A stretch of 7,780 nt of DNA from Sphingomonadaceae bacterium (GCA_019239785.1 JAFAZM010000039.1:1-7780); one strand, 5' to 3'; positions 1 through 5,877 are shown, counted from the stretch's first letter. The notes: a model not told the origin generated them from the sequence alone. Numbers and translations are program-made.

Positions 1-76
1 CGAAAGCGGGAATCCAGAACGAAGCTGATATCAGTCACTTAGGCTGCCTGGATTCCCGCTTTCGCGGGAATGACGA
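1..76. repeat. REP-type inverted-repeat element (BIME-like pair)
   Basis: Bases 1-17 (CGAAAGCGGGAATCCAG) are an exact inverted copy of bases 48-64. The right-hand copy also folds on itself: ATTCCCGC (52-59) pairs with GCGGGAAT (64-71) around a TTTC loop. The unit reading CTGGATTCCCGC-TTTC-GCGGGAATGACG is a familiar REP-like sequence in sphingomonads and relatives (recalled, not searched). The left copy starts exactly where the window starts, so it is probably cut by the window edge, and the base pairs before position 1 should complete its own hairpin. Two facing copies make this look like a BIME-type mosaic element. Confidence 0.75.
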
Positions 77-95
77 ATGACCCTAAGTGATTGAT
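30..95. repeat. 14-bp inverted repeat enclosing the REP hairpin
   Basis: ATCAGTCACTTAGG at 30-43 is the reverse complement of CCTAAGTGATTGAT at 82-95 except for one base. These arms enclose the complete REP hairpin at 48-71. The arms are AT-richer than the surrounding sequence and do not belong to the REP unit. They could be the outer stem of one long hairpin or the trace of a duplication or insertion around the REP. No gene is visible in 1-162. Confidence 0.6.
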
Positions 96-130
96 CTAAA
101 ACTACGACCCCGGATGTGTGAATCCCGTAG

Positions 131-223
131 CCTTCAGGGGAGGGGACGGGGGTGGGGCTTGTTCAAACCGCCGCCTCGTCCCTGACAGCCCCCACCCCAA
201 ACCCCTCCCCTGAAGGGGAGGGG
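131..223. repeat. G/C-run palindromic repeat, copy 1 (two facing halves)
   Basis: The left half at 131-158 (CCTTCAGGGGAGGGG, then ACGGGGGTGGGG) faces the right half at 188-216, the imperfect inverted copy. The right end also forms a perfect hairpin: CCCCTCCCC (202-210), loop TGAA, GGGGAGGGG (215-223). The pattern GGGGAGGGG-NN-GGGGGTGGGG returns in altered form at 3823-3924, 4861-4996 and 5737-5774, so this is a dispersed family rather than chance. It overlaps the 3' end of the metallophosphoesterase gene, whose TGA stop lies between the two halves. There is no T-tract after the hairpins, so a classic intrinsic terminator is not supported. Confidence 0.75.
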
Positions 224-1047
224 CTTAGAGACTGCCAATTCTCGCCGTCGAAGGCGAAGGCGGCGCGGCTCCCTTCCCGGAACGCGGCGCCGTCCCAGGC
301 GACGACCTGGACCTCGATCCGGTCGTTCCGCTCCGCATGGATCAGGTTGAAGCTCTGGCTTTCGCCGTGGCGCAGCCGGGTCGAGGTCGCCGTGCCCGCC
401 TGGATGACCAGGGCCGGGCCGGCATTCTTCACCATCCGCCGCGCGCTTTCGGTGAAGCTGCGATGGAAATGGCCGGCGAGCAGGATGTGGACGCCGGCAT
501 CGGCGATCGCCTGCAGCGCCTCGGCATGGCGGCCGACCGCTTCGGACGGCGCGTCGGCCTCGCCGATCGGCATCGCGAACAGGGGATGGTGGGTGACGAG
601 GATGCGGGTGCGGTCCTTCGGCACGGCGCGGAAGCGCTCGCGGATCAGCGCCATCTGGGCGTGGCTGATCCGGCCGTCCTTGAAGGTGAGCGAGCGGGCG
701 GTGTTGATCCCGAGCACCGCCAGCGTCTCGCTCTCGAACCAGGGGCAGAGATCGTCGTCGATGAAGCGGCGGTAGCGGTCGAGCGGCCGCGTGAAGCGGC
801 GGACGACGTCGTAGAGCGGCACGTCGTGATTGCCCGGGACGCCAAGCGTTGCGAGGCCCAGCGCCTCGATCCGGTCGAGGAAGGCGGCCGCCTCGCGATA
901 TTCGTCGCTGCGGGCGCGCTGGGTGAAGTCGCCGCTGACCGCGACCAGATCGGGCCGCTTCTCCGCGAGCCAGGCCTCGGCGCCGGCGACCACGGCCGGA
1001 TCGTGCGCGCCGAAATGCAGGTCCGAGAGATGAGCGATCCGCGCCAT
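163..1047 (-). CDS. calcineurin-like metallophosphoesterase
   Basis: This 294-residue protein has the full set of calcineurin-like metallophosphoesterase motifs: D9-L-H11, G39-D40, G72-N-H-D75, H153-H154 and G192-H-F-H195. These bind a two-metal centre (usually Fe/Mn/Zn) and hydrolyse phosphoesters. The layout resembles the class III cyclic-nucleotide phosphodiesterase (CpdA) group, but the true substrate cannot be read from sequence. There is no signal peptide, so it is probably cytoplasmic. The ATG places the first motif at the usual distance, though no strong Shine-Dalgarno is seen. It begins 31 bp after alr and is probably co-transcribed with it. From about residue 275 the tail (LSPSPSGEGFGVG...) and the TGA stop are encoded by palindromic repeat copy 1, so the enzyme proper probably ends near residue 272. 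The family is clear; the substrate is not. Confidence 0.92.
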   Translation of the reverse strand: MARIAHLSDLHFGAHDPAVVAGAEAWLAEKRPDLVAVSGDFTQRARSDEYREAAAFLDRIEALGLATLGVPGNHDVPLYDVVRRFTRPLDRYRRFIDDDLCPWFESETLAVLGINTARSLTFKDGRISHAQMALIRERFRAVPKDRTRILVTHHPLFAMPIGEADAPSEAVGRHAEALQAIADAGVHILLAGHFHRSFTESARRMVKNAGPALVIQAGTATSTRLRHGESQSFNLIHAERNDRIEVQVVAWDGAAFREGSRAAFAFDGENWQSLSPSPSGEGFGVGAVRDEAAV

Positions 1048-1078
1048 GCGCAGGTAACGAGCGAGGCCCGCGCCGGGT

Positions 1079-2113
1079 TCAGCGCCAGCTGCGCTCGGAC
1101 CGCGCGCCCAGGCCGGTCAGCAGCTCGTACTGGCTGAGCCCCGACTGCGCGGCCGCGGCCGGCAGGTCGTAATCGAGCTCGACCCAATCCCCCTCCCCCA
1201 GCGCCGGCGCAGCGTCGACGCGGATCGCGGTGAGGTCCATGGAGACCCGGCCGACGACCGGCGCGAAACCGCCGGCAATCCGGGCGCGGCCGCTGTTCGA
1301 GAAGCTGCGCAGATAGCCGTCGGCATAGCCGATGTTGAGGATCGCGAGCTCGCAGCTCCGCTCGGCGACGAAGGTGCCGCCATAGCCGACCCTGTCCCCC
1401 GCCTCGATCCGCCGGCGCTGGACGATCTGCGCCTCGACCCGCGCGACCTGCCTGATCCGCCCGTCCGCCTCGCGCCGCGGCACGCCGCCGTAGACGGCGA
1501 TGCCCGGCCTGGTGAGGTCGAAGGCAAAATCGGGCCCAAGGCAGATGCCGGCGCTGTTGGCGAGGCTGCGCCGGCGCGCCTGCACGCCCCCGGCGAGCGC
1601 GGCGAAGTCGCGGCGCTGGCGGTCGTTGGTCTCTACATCCTCGTCGGCCGAGGCGAGGTGGCTCATCAGGGTCTCGATCTCGAGCCCGTCGAGCAGGCCG
1701 GCGGCGACGTCGGCCGGCGCAAGGCCGAGCCGGTTGATGCCGGTATCGACCATCACGTCGCAGGGCCGGCCGGTCTCGCGCCAGCGCGCCACCTGCGCCG
1801 AGCTGTTCAGCACCGGCCGCGCCGGCGAGGCCGCGGCCGCCGCCATGTCGTCCGGCCCGACGCCGTGCAGCACCGACAAAGCGAGCTCGCCGGGCCAGGG
1901 CCCCAGCGCCTCCGCCTCGGCCCAGGTCGCGACGAAGAAGTCGCGGCAGCCCGCCGCCCGCAGCCGCGCCACGACCTCGCGCGCGCCGAGCCCGTAGCCG
2001 TCCGCCTTGATCGCCGCGCCGCAGGCCGCGCCGCCGCTCCGCGCCGCGAGCCAGCGCCAATTGGCGGCGAGCGCGTCGCCGTCCAGGATCAGCCGCAGGG
2101 GATGGTGGGCCAT
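1079..2113 (-). CDS. alr: alanine racemase (PLP-dependent)
   Basis: Alanine racemase interconverts L- and D-alanine and supplies D-alanine for peptidoglycan; it is cytoplasmic and normally dimeric. At 344 residues it has near-normal family length. The pyridoxal-phosphate lysine is K36 in AAIKADGYGLG, and the second catalytic base is Y244 in GYGGTF. Other family landmarks are DTGINRLG (R128), SHLASADE (151-158), NSAG (186-189), LTRPGIAVYG (R202), IGYADGY (261-267) and GRVSMD (288-293). The N-terminal PLP barrel and the C-terminal beta domain are both complete. The ATG fits the family start, just ahead of LRLILDGDALAANWR, but the upstream bases show only a weak ribosome site. It follows the transporter by 52 bp on the same strand and precedes the phosphoesterase by 31 bp, which suggests one operon. 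Whether it is the biosynthetic (alr) or catabolic (dadX) type cannot be decided; no dadA lies beside it. Confidence 0.95.
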   Translation of the reverse strand: MAHHPLRLILDGDALAANWRWLAARSGGAACGAAIKADGYGLGAREVVARLRAAGCRDFFVATWAEAEALGPWPGELALSVLHGVGPDDMAAAAASPARPVLNSSAQVARWRETGRPCDVMVDTGINRLGLAPADVAAGLLDGLEIETLMSHLASADEDVETNDRQRRDFAALAGGVQARRRSLANSAGICLGPDFAFDLTRPGIAVYGGVPRREADGRIRQVARVEAQIVQRRRIEAGDRVGYGGTFVAERSCELAILNIGYADGYLRSFSNSGRARIAGGFAPVVGRVSMDLTAIRVDAAPALGEGDWVELDYDLPAAAAQSGLSQYELLTGLGARSERSWR

Positions 2114-2165
2114 CAGGGGGCGCTAGCCTGTGAGCCCCTCCGAGTCACCCCGGCGAGAATTCGGA

Positions 2166-3788
2166 TCAATCCAGCTGCTTCCCCGACGTCTCCGGCAGGC
2201 CGATCAGGGTCACGATCAGCGCCATTGCGACCACCCCCACCGTGTACCAGAGGCCGGAAAAGGGGTCGCCGGTCCGGGCCACGATATATTGGCTGATGAA
2301 GGGCAGGAAGCCGCCGAAATAGCCGGTGCCGATATGATAGGGCACCGAGAGCGAGGTGTAGCGCACCCGGGCCGGAAACAGCTCGACGAGCAAAGCCGCG
2401 ACGGGCCCGTAGGTCATCCCCGAGAGGAAACCGATCACGACGATCGCCAGCACCACCTTGAGCGCGCTTGCCATCGAGGGCACGGCCTTCTCCAGCCGGT
2501 AGCCGGCCGCGGTCAGCGCCGGCTCGAGCTGGGCCGGATCCTCGGCATTGACCGGATTGGGGCCGATCCGGACCTGGTAATTGTCGCCGGTCCAGCCCGG
2601 CGCCTCCACGAACGTGTAGGCGATGCCCCGGCGGGTGAGCAGGTCGAGCGCGCGGCCGCAGGGCGTCGCCTGCCGGGTCAGGAACGGATTGTACGCGCAA
2701 TTGACGCCCTGCACCGTCACCGGATTGCGCTCCATCGCCACGGTCAGCTCCGGATTGGCGGCGCTCGCCATCCAGTGGAACAAAGGGAAGAGCAGGATGA
2801 TGGTCAGCACATAGCCGACCACGATCGGCGGCTTGCGGCCGATCCGGTCGGACAGCCAGCCGAACAGGATGAACCAGAACATGCTGATCGCGGCGGCGAC
2901 GCCGATGATCAGCCGCGCGCTGTTGTCCTCGACCCTGAGCGCATTCTGCAGGAAATAGAGCGCCTGGAACTGGGCGGTGTACCAGATCACGGTGAGGCCG
3001 GCGGCGACGCCGAACAGGGCGACCAGGATCCGCTTGGTCCGCTGCCAGCCGCGGAAGCTTTCCCGCAAGGGCGCGCGGGCGGTCTTGCCGGCCGCCTTCA
3101 TCGCCTGGAAGACCGGGCTCTCCTTGAGCTTCAGCCGCACCCAGAGCGAGACCGCGAGCAGCACGATCGAGAACAGGAAGGGGATCCGCCAGCCCCAGGC
3201 CTCCCAGCTCGCCTGGTCGACGAAGCGGCTGGAGACCAGCACCACCGCCACCGAGAGCAGGAAGCCGCCGATGACGCCGGCCTGGATGAAGCTGGTGTAG
3301 AAGCCGCGCTTGTTCGCCGGCGCATGCTCGGCGACGTAGATCGCGGCGCCGCCATATTCGCCGCCCAGCGCCAGCCCCTGCAGCACGCGCAGCAGGACCA
3401 GGATCACCGGCGCGGCGACCCCGATCGCTGCGAAGCTCGGCACCAGGCCGACCGCGGCGGTGGCGATGCCCATCAGGGTGATGGTGACGAGGAAGGTATA
3501 TTTGCGCCCGAGCCTGTCGCCGAGCACCCCGAACAAGGCGGCGCCGACCGGGCGGAAGCCGAAGCCGACCGCGAAGGAGGCAAGCGAGAGCAGGAATTGC
3601 GCGGTCTCGTTGCCGGTCGGGAAGAATTGCTTGCCGATCACCGCGGCGAGCGTGCCGTAGATGAAGAAATCATACCATTCGAAGACGGTGCCGAGCGTCG
3701 AGGCGAAGATCACCAGCCGGTCGCGGCGCGCGTCCACCACATATTCGTCCGCCGCCGTCCGGGCATCGTCCGCCACCGCCTCGGCCAT
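2166..3788 (-). CDS. MFS transporter, metabolite:H+ symporter (MHS) type, with periplasmic insert
   Basis: A 540-residue inner-membrane transporter. GTVFEWYDFFIYG (33-45) in the first membrane segment, GDRLGRK (90-96) after the second and RVLQGLALGGEYGGA (134-148) in the fourth are signatures of the MHS branch (relatives of ProP, KgtP and ShiA), which couples solute uptake to protons. SDRIGRK (313-319) is the repeated loop motif in the second half. Typical members have about 420-450 residues. The excess is an insert at about 341-440, between predicted segments 9 and 10, which places it in the periplasm. It contains C364 and C377. The chosen ATG has a GGAGGGG site 4 bp upstream. An in-frame start at 3902 would add 38 low-complexity residues read from repeat DNA and is rejected. 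The substrate is not readable. It is probably the first gene of the block with alr. Confidence 0.92.
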   Translation of the reverse strand: MAEAVADDARTAADEYVVDARRDRLVIFASTLGTVFEWYDFFIYGTLAAVIGKQFFPTGNETAQFLLSLASFAVGFGFRPVGAALFGVLGDRLGRKYTFLVTITLMGIATAAVGLVPSFAAIGVAAPVILVLLRVLQGLALGGEYGGAAIYVAEHAPANKRGFYTSFIQAGVIGGFLLSVAVVLVSSRFVDQASWEAWGWRIPFLFSIVLLAVSLWVRLKLKESPVFQAMKAAGKTARAPLRESFRGWQRTKRILVALFGVAAGLTVIWYTAQFQALYFLQNALRVEDNSARLIIGVAAAISMFWFILFGWLSDRIGRKPPIVVGYVLTIILLFPLFHWMASAANPELTVAMERNPVTVQGVNCAYNPFLTRQATPCGRALDLLTRRGIAYTFVEAPGWTGDNYQVRIGPNPVNAEDPAQLEPALTAAGYRLEKAVPSMASALKVVLAIVVIGFLSGMTYGPVAALLVELFPARVRYTSLSVPYHIGTGYFGGFLPFISQYIVARTGDPFSGLWYTVGVVAMALIVTLIGLPETSGKQLD

Positions 3789-3792
3789 GTTT

Positions 3793-3799
3793 CCCCTCC
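3793..3799 (-). promoter_or_regulatory. ribosome binding site of the MFS transporter
   Basis: On the minus strand GGAGGGG lies 4 bp before the ATG at 3788. It decides the start against the longer in-frame reading from 3902. The site sits at the edge of a C/T-rich tract that merges into repeat copy 2, so its apparent strength may owe something to base composition. Confidence 0.6.
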
Positions 3800-3822
3800 C
3801 CTCCCGTCTCCGGCCCCTTACT

Positions 3823-3924
3823 CCCCTCCCCGGAGGGGAGGGGCTGGGGGAGGGGGTTCGGCGGCCTGAGAACAGTCTCGAACGCCCGACACCCCCTCCC
3901 AACCCTCCCCCTCGAGGGGGAGGG
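3823..3924. repeat. G/C-run palindromic repeat, copy 2 (two facing hairpins)
   Basis: The left hairpin is CCCCTCCCC (3823-3831), GGA, GGGGAGGGG (3835-3843). The right hairpin is a perfect 22-bp palindrome centred on CTCGAG (3903-3924). Between them CTGGGGGAGGGGGT (3844-3857) pairs with ACCCCCTCCCAAC (3891-3903), so the whole unit is an inverted repeat of the same design as copy 1. It fills most of the 187-bp gap between the GFA-family gene and the transporter, both on the minus strand. The rest of the gap (3925-3975) shows no recognisable site. Confidence 0.75.
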
Positions 3925-3975
3925 CTAAGAGCTCAGCGATCAGTCTAGGCCGCGAGCCGCGCACCCCGCAAGCGG

Positions 3976-4344
3976 TCAGTCGAGCGCCGCCCGCGCCTGC
4001 TCCCAATTGCGCCCGTCGAACGCCTTCGCGTCGACCTCGAGCTCCGACACGTCGTCGAGCGCGTTCAAATTCACGCTCCACGCCTCCGGATGCGAGCGCG
4101 GCTGGTAGAAGCTCTTGATCCCGCAGACCGAACAGAACAGGTGGTTCGCCGCGCCGGTGCCGAAGCGATAGGAGATGAGGCTCTCCGCGCCCGACAGCAG
4201 CCGGAAATCTTCATGCGGCACGATCAGGTGCCGGAACCCCGTCGCCGCGCAGATCGAGCAATTGCAGTCGAGCACCTCGACCCGATCGGGCACTTCCGCC
4301 GCGAACCGCACCGCCTTGCAATGACATCCGCCTTCGACTTTCAT
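3976..4344 (-). CDS. GFA/CENP-V family zinc-binding protein
   Basis: This small 122-residue cytoplasmic protein has the cysteine pattern of the glutathione-dependent formaldehyde-activating (GFA) / CENP-V fold: C7-x-C9, C27-x-C29-x2-C32 and C71-x2-C74, followed by GIKSF. These cysteines normally hold one structural and one catalytic zinc ion. The founding member, Gfa, helps form S-hydroxymethylglutathione from formaldehyde, but it is longer (about 190 residues), and most short relatives like this one have no tested activity. The ATG at 4344 gives the standard beginning MKVEGGCHC; the frame stays open further upstream, but there it only mirrors the opposite gene. It is divergent from the DNA glycosylase with 9 bp between starts. 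No dehydrogenase such as adhC is adjacent, so a formaldehyde role is not supported by context. Confidence 0.88.
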   Translation of the reverse strand: MKVEGGCHCKAVRFAAEVPDRVEVLDCNCSICAATGFRHLIVPHEDFRLLSGAESLISYRFGTGAANHLFCSVCGIKSFYQPRSHPEAWSVNLNALDDVSELEVDAKAFDGRNWEQARAALD

Positions 4345-4353
4345 GCCGCCCCC
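4345..4353. promoter_or_regulatory. 9-bp divergent start-to-start gap
   Basis: Only nine bases separate the ATG of the GFA-family gene (minus) from that of the glycosylase (plus). Neither promoter can fit here, so each must lie inside the opposing coding region, or one gene must be expressed from a distant promoter. I could not pick a convincing -35/-10 pair on either strand. Confidence 0.5.
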
Positions 4354-4839
4354 ATGCACCATTGCTTCCCGCCCGTCACCCGGCCCGACACCAGGCTGCT
4401 CGTCCTCGGCAGCCTGCCCGGCGCGGTGTCGCTTGCGCAGCAGCGTTACTATGCCCATCCGCGCAACCTGTTCTGGCGGCTGATGAGCCCGGTGATCGGC
4501 CGCGACCTGGCGCCGCTCGGCTACGAGGCGCGGCTTGAGGCCCTGCGCGGCGCCCATGTCGGCCTCTGGGACACGGTCGCCGCCGCCACCCGCGAGGGCA
4601 GCCTCGACGCCGACATCCGCCTCCACGAAGCAAGCGACCTCGCCGCCCTCGCGGAAACGCTGCCGGAGCTGCGCGCCATCGCCTTCAACGGCGGCACCTC
4701 GGCGCGGATCGGCCGGCGGCAGCTCGGCGACGCACCGGGCCTTGCGCTGATCGACCTGCCGTCCAGCAGTCCGGCTTATGCGAGCCTGCCCTTCGAGGCG
4801 AAGCAGCGGGCGTGGCTGAAGCTCCGCGCCTATCTCTAA
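4354..4839 (+). CDS. DNA-deoxyinosine (hypoxanthine) glycosylase, UDG superfamily
   Basis: A 161-residue protein of the uracil-DNA glycosylase superfamily, closest to the hypoxanthine-DNA glycosylase group often called family 6. It would remove deaminated adenine (hypoxanthine) from DNA and start base excision repair. The visible motifs are VLGSLPG (17-23), YYAHPRNLFW (32-41), LWDTVA (71-76) with REGSLDADI (80-88), FNGG (111-114) and LPSSSPAYA (135-143). The asparagine in HPRN (N38) aligns with the residue regarded as important for catalysis in this group (from memory). The start at 4354 gives MHHCFPPV, matching the usual FPPV beginning. An in-frame ATG at 4321 would add 11 residues and overlap the GFA gene by 24 bp. 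Neither start has a good ribosome site. It is complete, with a TAA stop, and convergent with cysQ. Confidence 0.88.
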   Translation: MHHCFPPVTRPDTRLLVLGSLPGAVSLAQQRYYAHPRNLFWRLMSPVIGRDLAPLGYEARLEALRGAHVGLWDTVAAATREGSLDADIRLHEASDLAALAETLPELRAIAFNGGTSARIGRRQLGDAPGLALIDLPSSSPAYASLPFEAKQRAWLKLRAYL

Positions 4840-4860
4840 ACGCCGTCCCTCGCCCCTTTG

Positions 4861-4996
4861 TGGGAGAGGGATTACGAAGTCTTAGCGAGCGTAAGCGAGC
4901 TTAGACGGAGTTGGGTGAGGGGTAGCGCTGCCGCAGGCAGCGCGCGAAGCTACGCTTCGCCCCCTCTCCCTCCCCTCTCCCCGCCGGGCAGAGGGG
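4861..4996. repeat. G/C-run palindromic repeat, copy 3, with extra stem-loops
   Basis: The flanks match the repeat family: GGGAGAGGG near 4862-4870, then GTTGGGTGAGGGG at 4910-4922, facing CCCCCTCTCCC at 4960-4970. The stretch 4871-4909 interrupts the G-rich arm. It contains two copies of AGCGAGC and an imperfect stem of GTCTTAGC with GCTTAGAC. The centre has two perfect hairpins: GCGCTGCC-GCA-GGCAGCGC (4925-4943) and GCGAAGC-TAC-GCTTCGC (4944-4960). A further stem pairs CCCCTCT (4972-4978) with AGAGGGG (4990-4996). It lies between convergent genes and includes the cysQ stop codon (4950-4952). The stems could slow transcription from both sides, but no T-tract supports an intrinsic terminator. 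Confidence 0.65.
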
Positions 4997-5720
4997 AGCC
5001 CCTACAAAACTCCAGCACCCGCGCCGCAAGCTCCGGCCGCCCGATCACCAGGTCCGGAATCTTCGCGTCCGGCGTGTTGTAGACGAACGCGCTTCCGTCG
5101 AGCCGGCTCGCATGCAGTCCCGCCCGGAGCGCCACCGCCGCCGGCGCGCAATTGTCCCATTCGTGCTGGCCGCCGGCATGATAATAAAGGTCCGCCGCGC
5201 CGGCGACGATCGCCATCGCCTTGGCGCCGGCCGAGCCCATCGGCACCAGCTCGGCGTCGAGCAGGGCCGCGATCTCCTCCACCTCGGCCGGCGGGCGGGT
5301 GCGGCTGACCAGCAGCTTCGGCCTGCCGCCGGCGCGGGCGGGCGCCGCCACCCGGTCCGAGCGGAACAGCCGCCCCTGCGCCGGCAGCGCCACCGCGCCG
5401 ACCGCCGGCGCGCCGCCGATGGCGAGCGCGACATGGACGGCCCAATCGTCCCGCCCTTCCGAATATTCGCGGGTGCCGTCGAGCGGATCGACGATCCAGA
5501 CCCGCATCGCCGCGAGCCGGGCCGGATCGTCCGGGCTCTCCTCCGACAGGATCGCATCGCCCGGCCGCCATTCCGCCAGCCCCGCGAGGATCAGCGCGTT
5601 GGCGACCCGATCCGCCGCCCGCCCCAGCGCCGCGCCGCTGAGGATCGTATCCTCGCGCTGCGCCAGCAGCAGCCGCCCCGCCTCCTCGGCCAGCTGCGCG
5701 GCAAGATCCTCGTCGGTCAC
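4950..5720 (-). CDS. cysQ: 3'(2'),5'-bisphosphate nucleotidase CysQ-like, inositol-monophosphatase superfamily
   Basis: A 256-residue cytoplasmic phosphatase. The lithium-sensitive phosphatase motifs are present: E60-E61 in LSEES, DPLDGT (78-83) and W188-D189 in HEWDNCAP, which bind the catalytic magnesium ions. CysQ hydrolyses PAP, the by-product of sulfate activation, to AMP; some relatives also act on inositol or fructose bisphosphates. The stretch from GGQHEWD to HASRLDGS resembles the mycobacterial CysQ type, so activity on several substrates is possible. I chose the GTG at 5720 because AAAGGA lies 5 bp upstream; the in-frame ORF continuing to 5792 only translates repeat DNA. The last residues from about 241 (GSPLPGGERGGRGGEA) and the stop come from repeat copy 3. 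No sulfate-assimilation genes are adjacent. An IMPase role is the main alternative. Confidence 0.88.
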   Translation of the reverse strand: MTDEDLAAQLAEEAGRLLLAQREDTILSGAALGRAADRVANALILAGLAEWRPGDAILSEESPDDPARLAAMRVWIVDPLDGTREYSEGRDDWAVHVALAIGGAPAVGAVALPAQGRLFRSDRVAAPARAGGRPKLLVSRTRPPAEVEEIAALLDAELVPMGSAGAKAMAIVAGAADLYYHAGGQHEWDNCAPAAVALRAGLHASRLDGSAFVYNTPDAKIPDLVIGRPELAARVLEFCRGSPLPGGERGGRGGEA

Positions 5721-5725
5721 AAATT

Positions 5726-5731
5726 TCCTTT
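5726..5731 (-). promoter_or_regulatory. ribosome binding site of cysQ (GTG start)
   Basis: AAAGGA on the minus strand ends 5 bp before the GTG at 5718-5720. This supports GTG initiation and excludes the 24-residue upstream extension. Confidence 0.65.
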
Positions 5732-5736
5732 CTTCA

Positions 5737-5774
5737 CCCCTCTCCCTCCAGGGGAGAGGGGTCGGGGGTGAGGG
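5737..5774. repeat. G/C-run palindromic repeat, copy 4 (half unit)
   Basis: CCCCTCTCCC (5737-5746) pairs exactly with GGGAGAGGGG (5752-5761) around TCCAG, followed by TCGGGGGTGAGGG. It is one half of the paired units seen at 131-223 and 3823-3924. It lies in the untranslated leader of cysQ, 11 bp upstream of the AAAGGA site. It could therefore fold in the cysQ mRNA. Confidence 0.7.
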
Positions 5775-5833
5775 CAAAAAGGGCGGCGACAACGTCGCTC
5801 CCTCGTGAGCGCCGCACCTCCGCTCACCAAAAA

Positions 5834-5853
5834 CCGTTAAACAGGGTTAACGG
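5834..5853. promoter_or_regulatory. perfect 7-bp inverted repeat, possible operator
   Basis: CCGTTAA (5834-5840) and TTAACGG (5847-5853) form a perfect dyad with a 6-bp spacer in the gap between cysQ and the divergent Pro/Ala-rich gene. It is AT-rich in a very GC-rich setting and overlaps the proposed -35 element, as a repressor or activator site would. The two TTAA half-sites are 6 bp apart rather than the 7 bp of CtrA boxes. It could also be a weak hairpin. Confidence 0.4.
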
Positions 5854-5877
5854 CTTATTTACCATCCTCCGTATAAC
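5847..5877 (+). promoter_or_regulatory. possible promoter of the Pro/Ala-rich gene
   Basis: TTAACG (5847-5852) and TATAAC (5872-5877) resemble -35 and -10 boxes, although the 19-bp spacer is longer than the ideal 17. A start near 5884 would leave a leader of about 33 bases before the ATG at 5917. Confidence 0.35.

Noticed and set aside
131..223. CRISPR array or tandem repeats
   Set aside because: The repeat units are inverted and palindromic, with no regular spacer-repeat periodicity.
2130..3869. Long plus-strand open frame opposite the transporter
   Set aside because: Highly charged His/Asp/Glu/Arg-rich antisense reading of a membrane protein gene, with no family motif.
3789..3902. N-terminal extension of the transporter to an in-frame start at 3902
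   Set aside because: The extra 38 residues are Gly/Arg/Pro-rich translation of repeat copy 2, and the ATG at 3788 has a good Shine-Dalgarno and fits the family.
4090..4353. N-terminal extension of the DNA glycosylase to 4090
   Set aside because: This stretch is the antisense reading of the GFA-family gene, and the glycosylase family begins at FPPV near 4366.
3976..4839. Dedicated formaldehyde-damage system made of the GFA-family and glycosylase genes
   Set aside because: The GFA member is short and of untested function, the glycosylase repairs deamination rather than aldehyde damage, and no other pathway gene is present.
4925..4960. Intrinsic bidirectional terminator between glycosylase and cysQ
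   Set aside because: The stems are strong, but there is no T-run after them on either strand and they belong to a dispersed repeat.
5721..5792. N-terminal extension of CysQ to 5792
   Set aside because: It translates repeat copy 4, while the GTG at 5720 has AAAGGA 5 bp upstream.
5834..5853. CtrA binding box
   Set aside because: The TTAA half-sites are separated by 6 bp rather than the 7 bp of the known consensus; kept only as an unspecified dyad.
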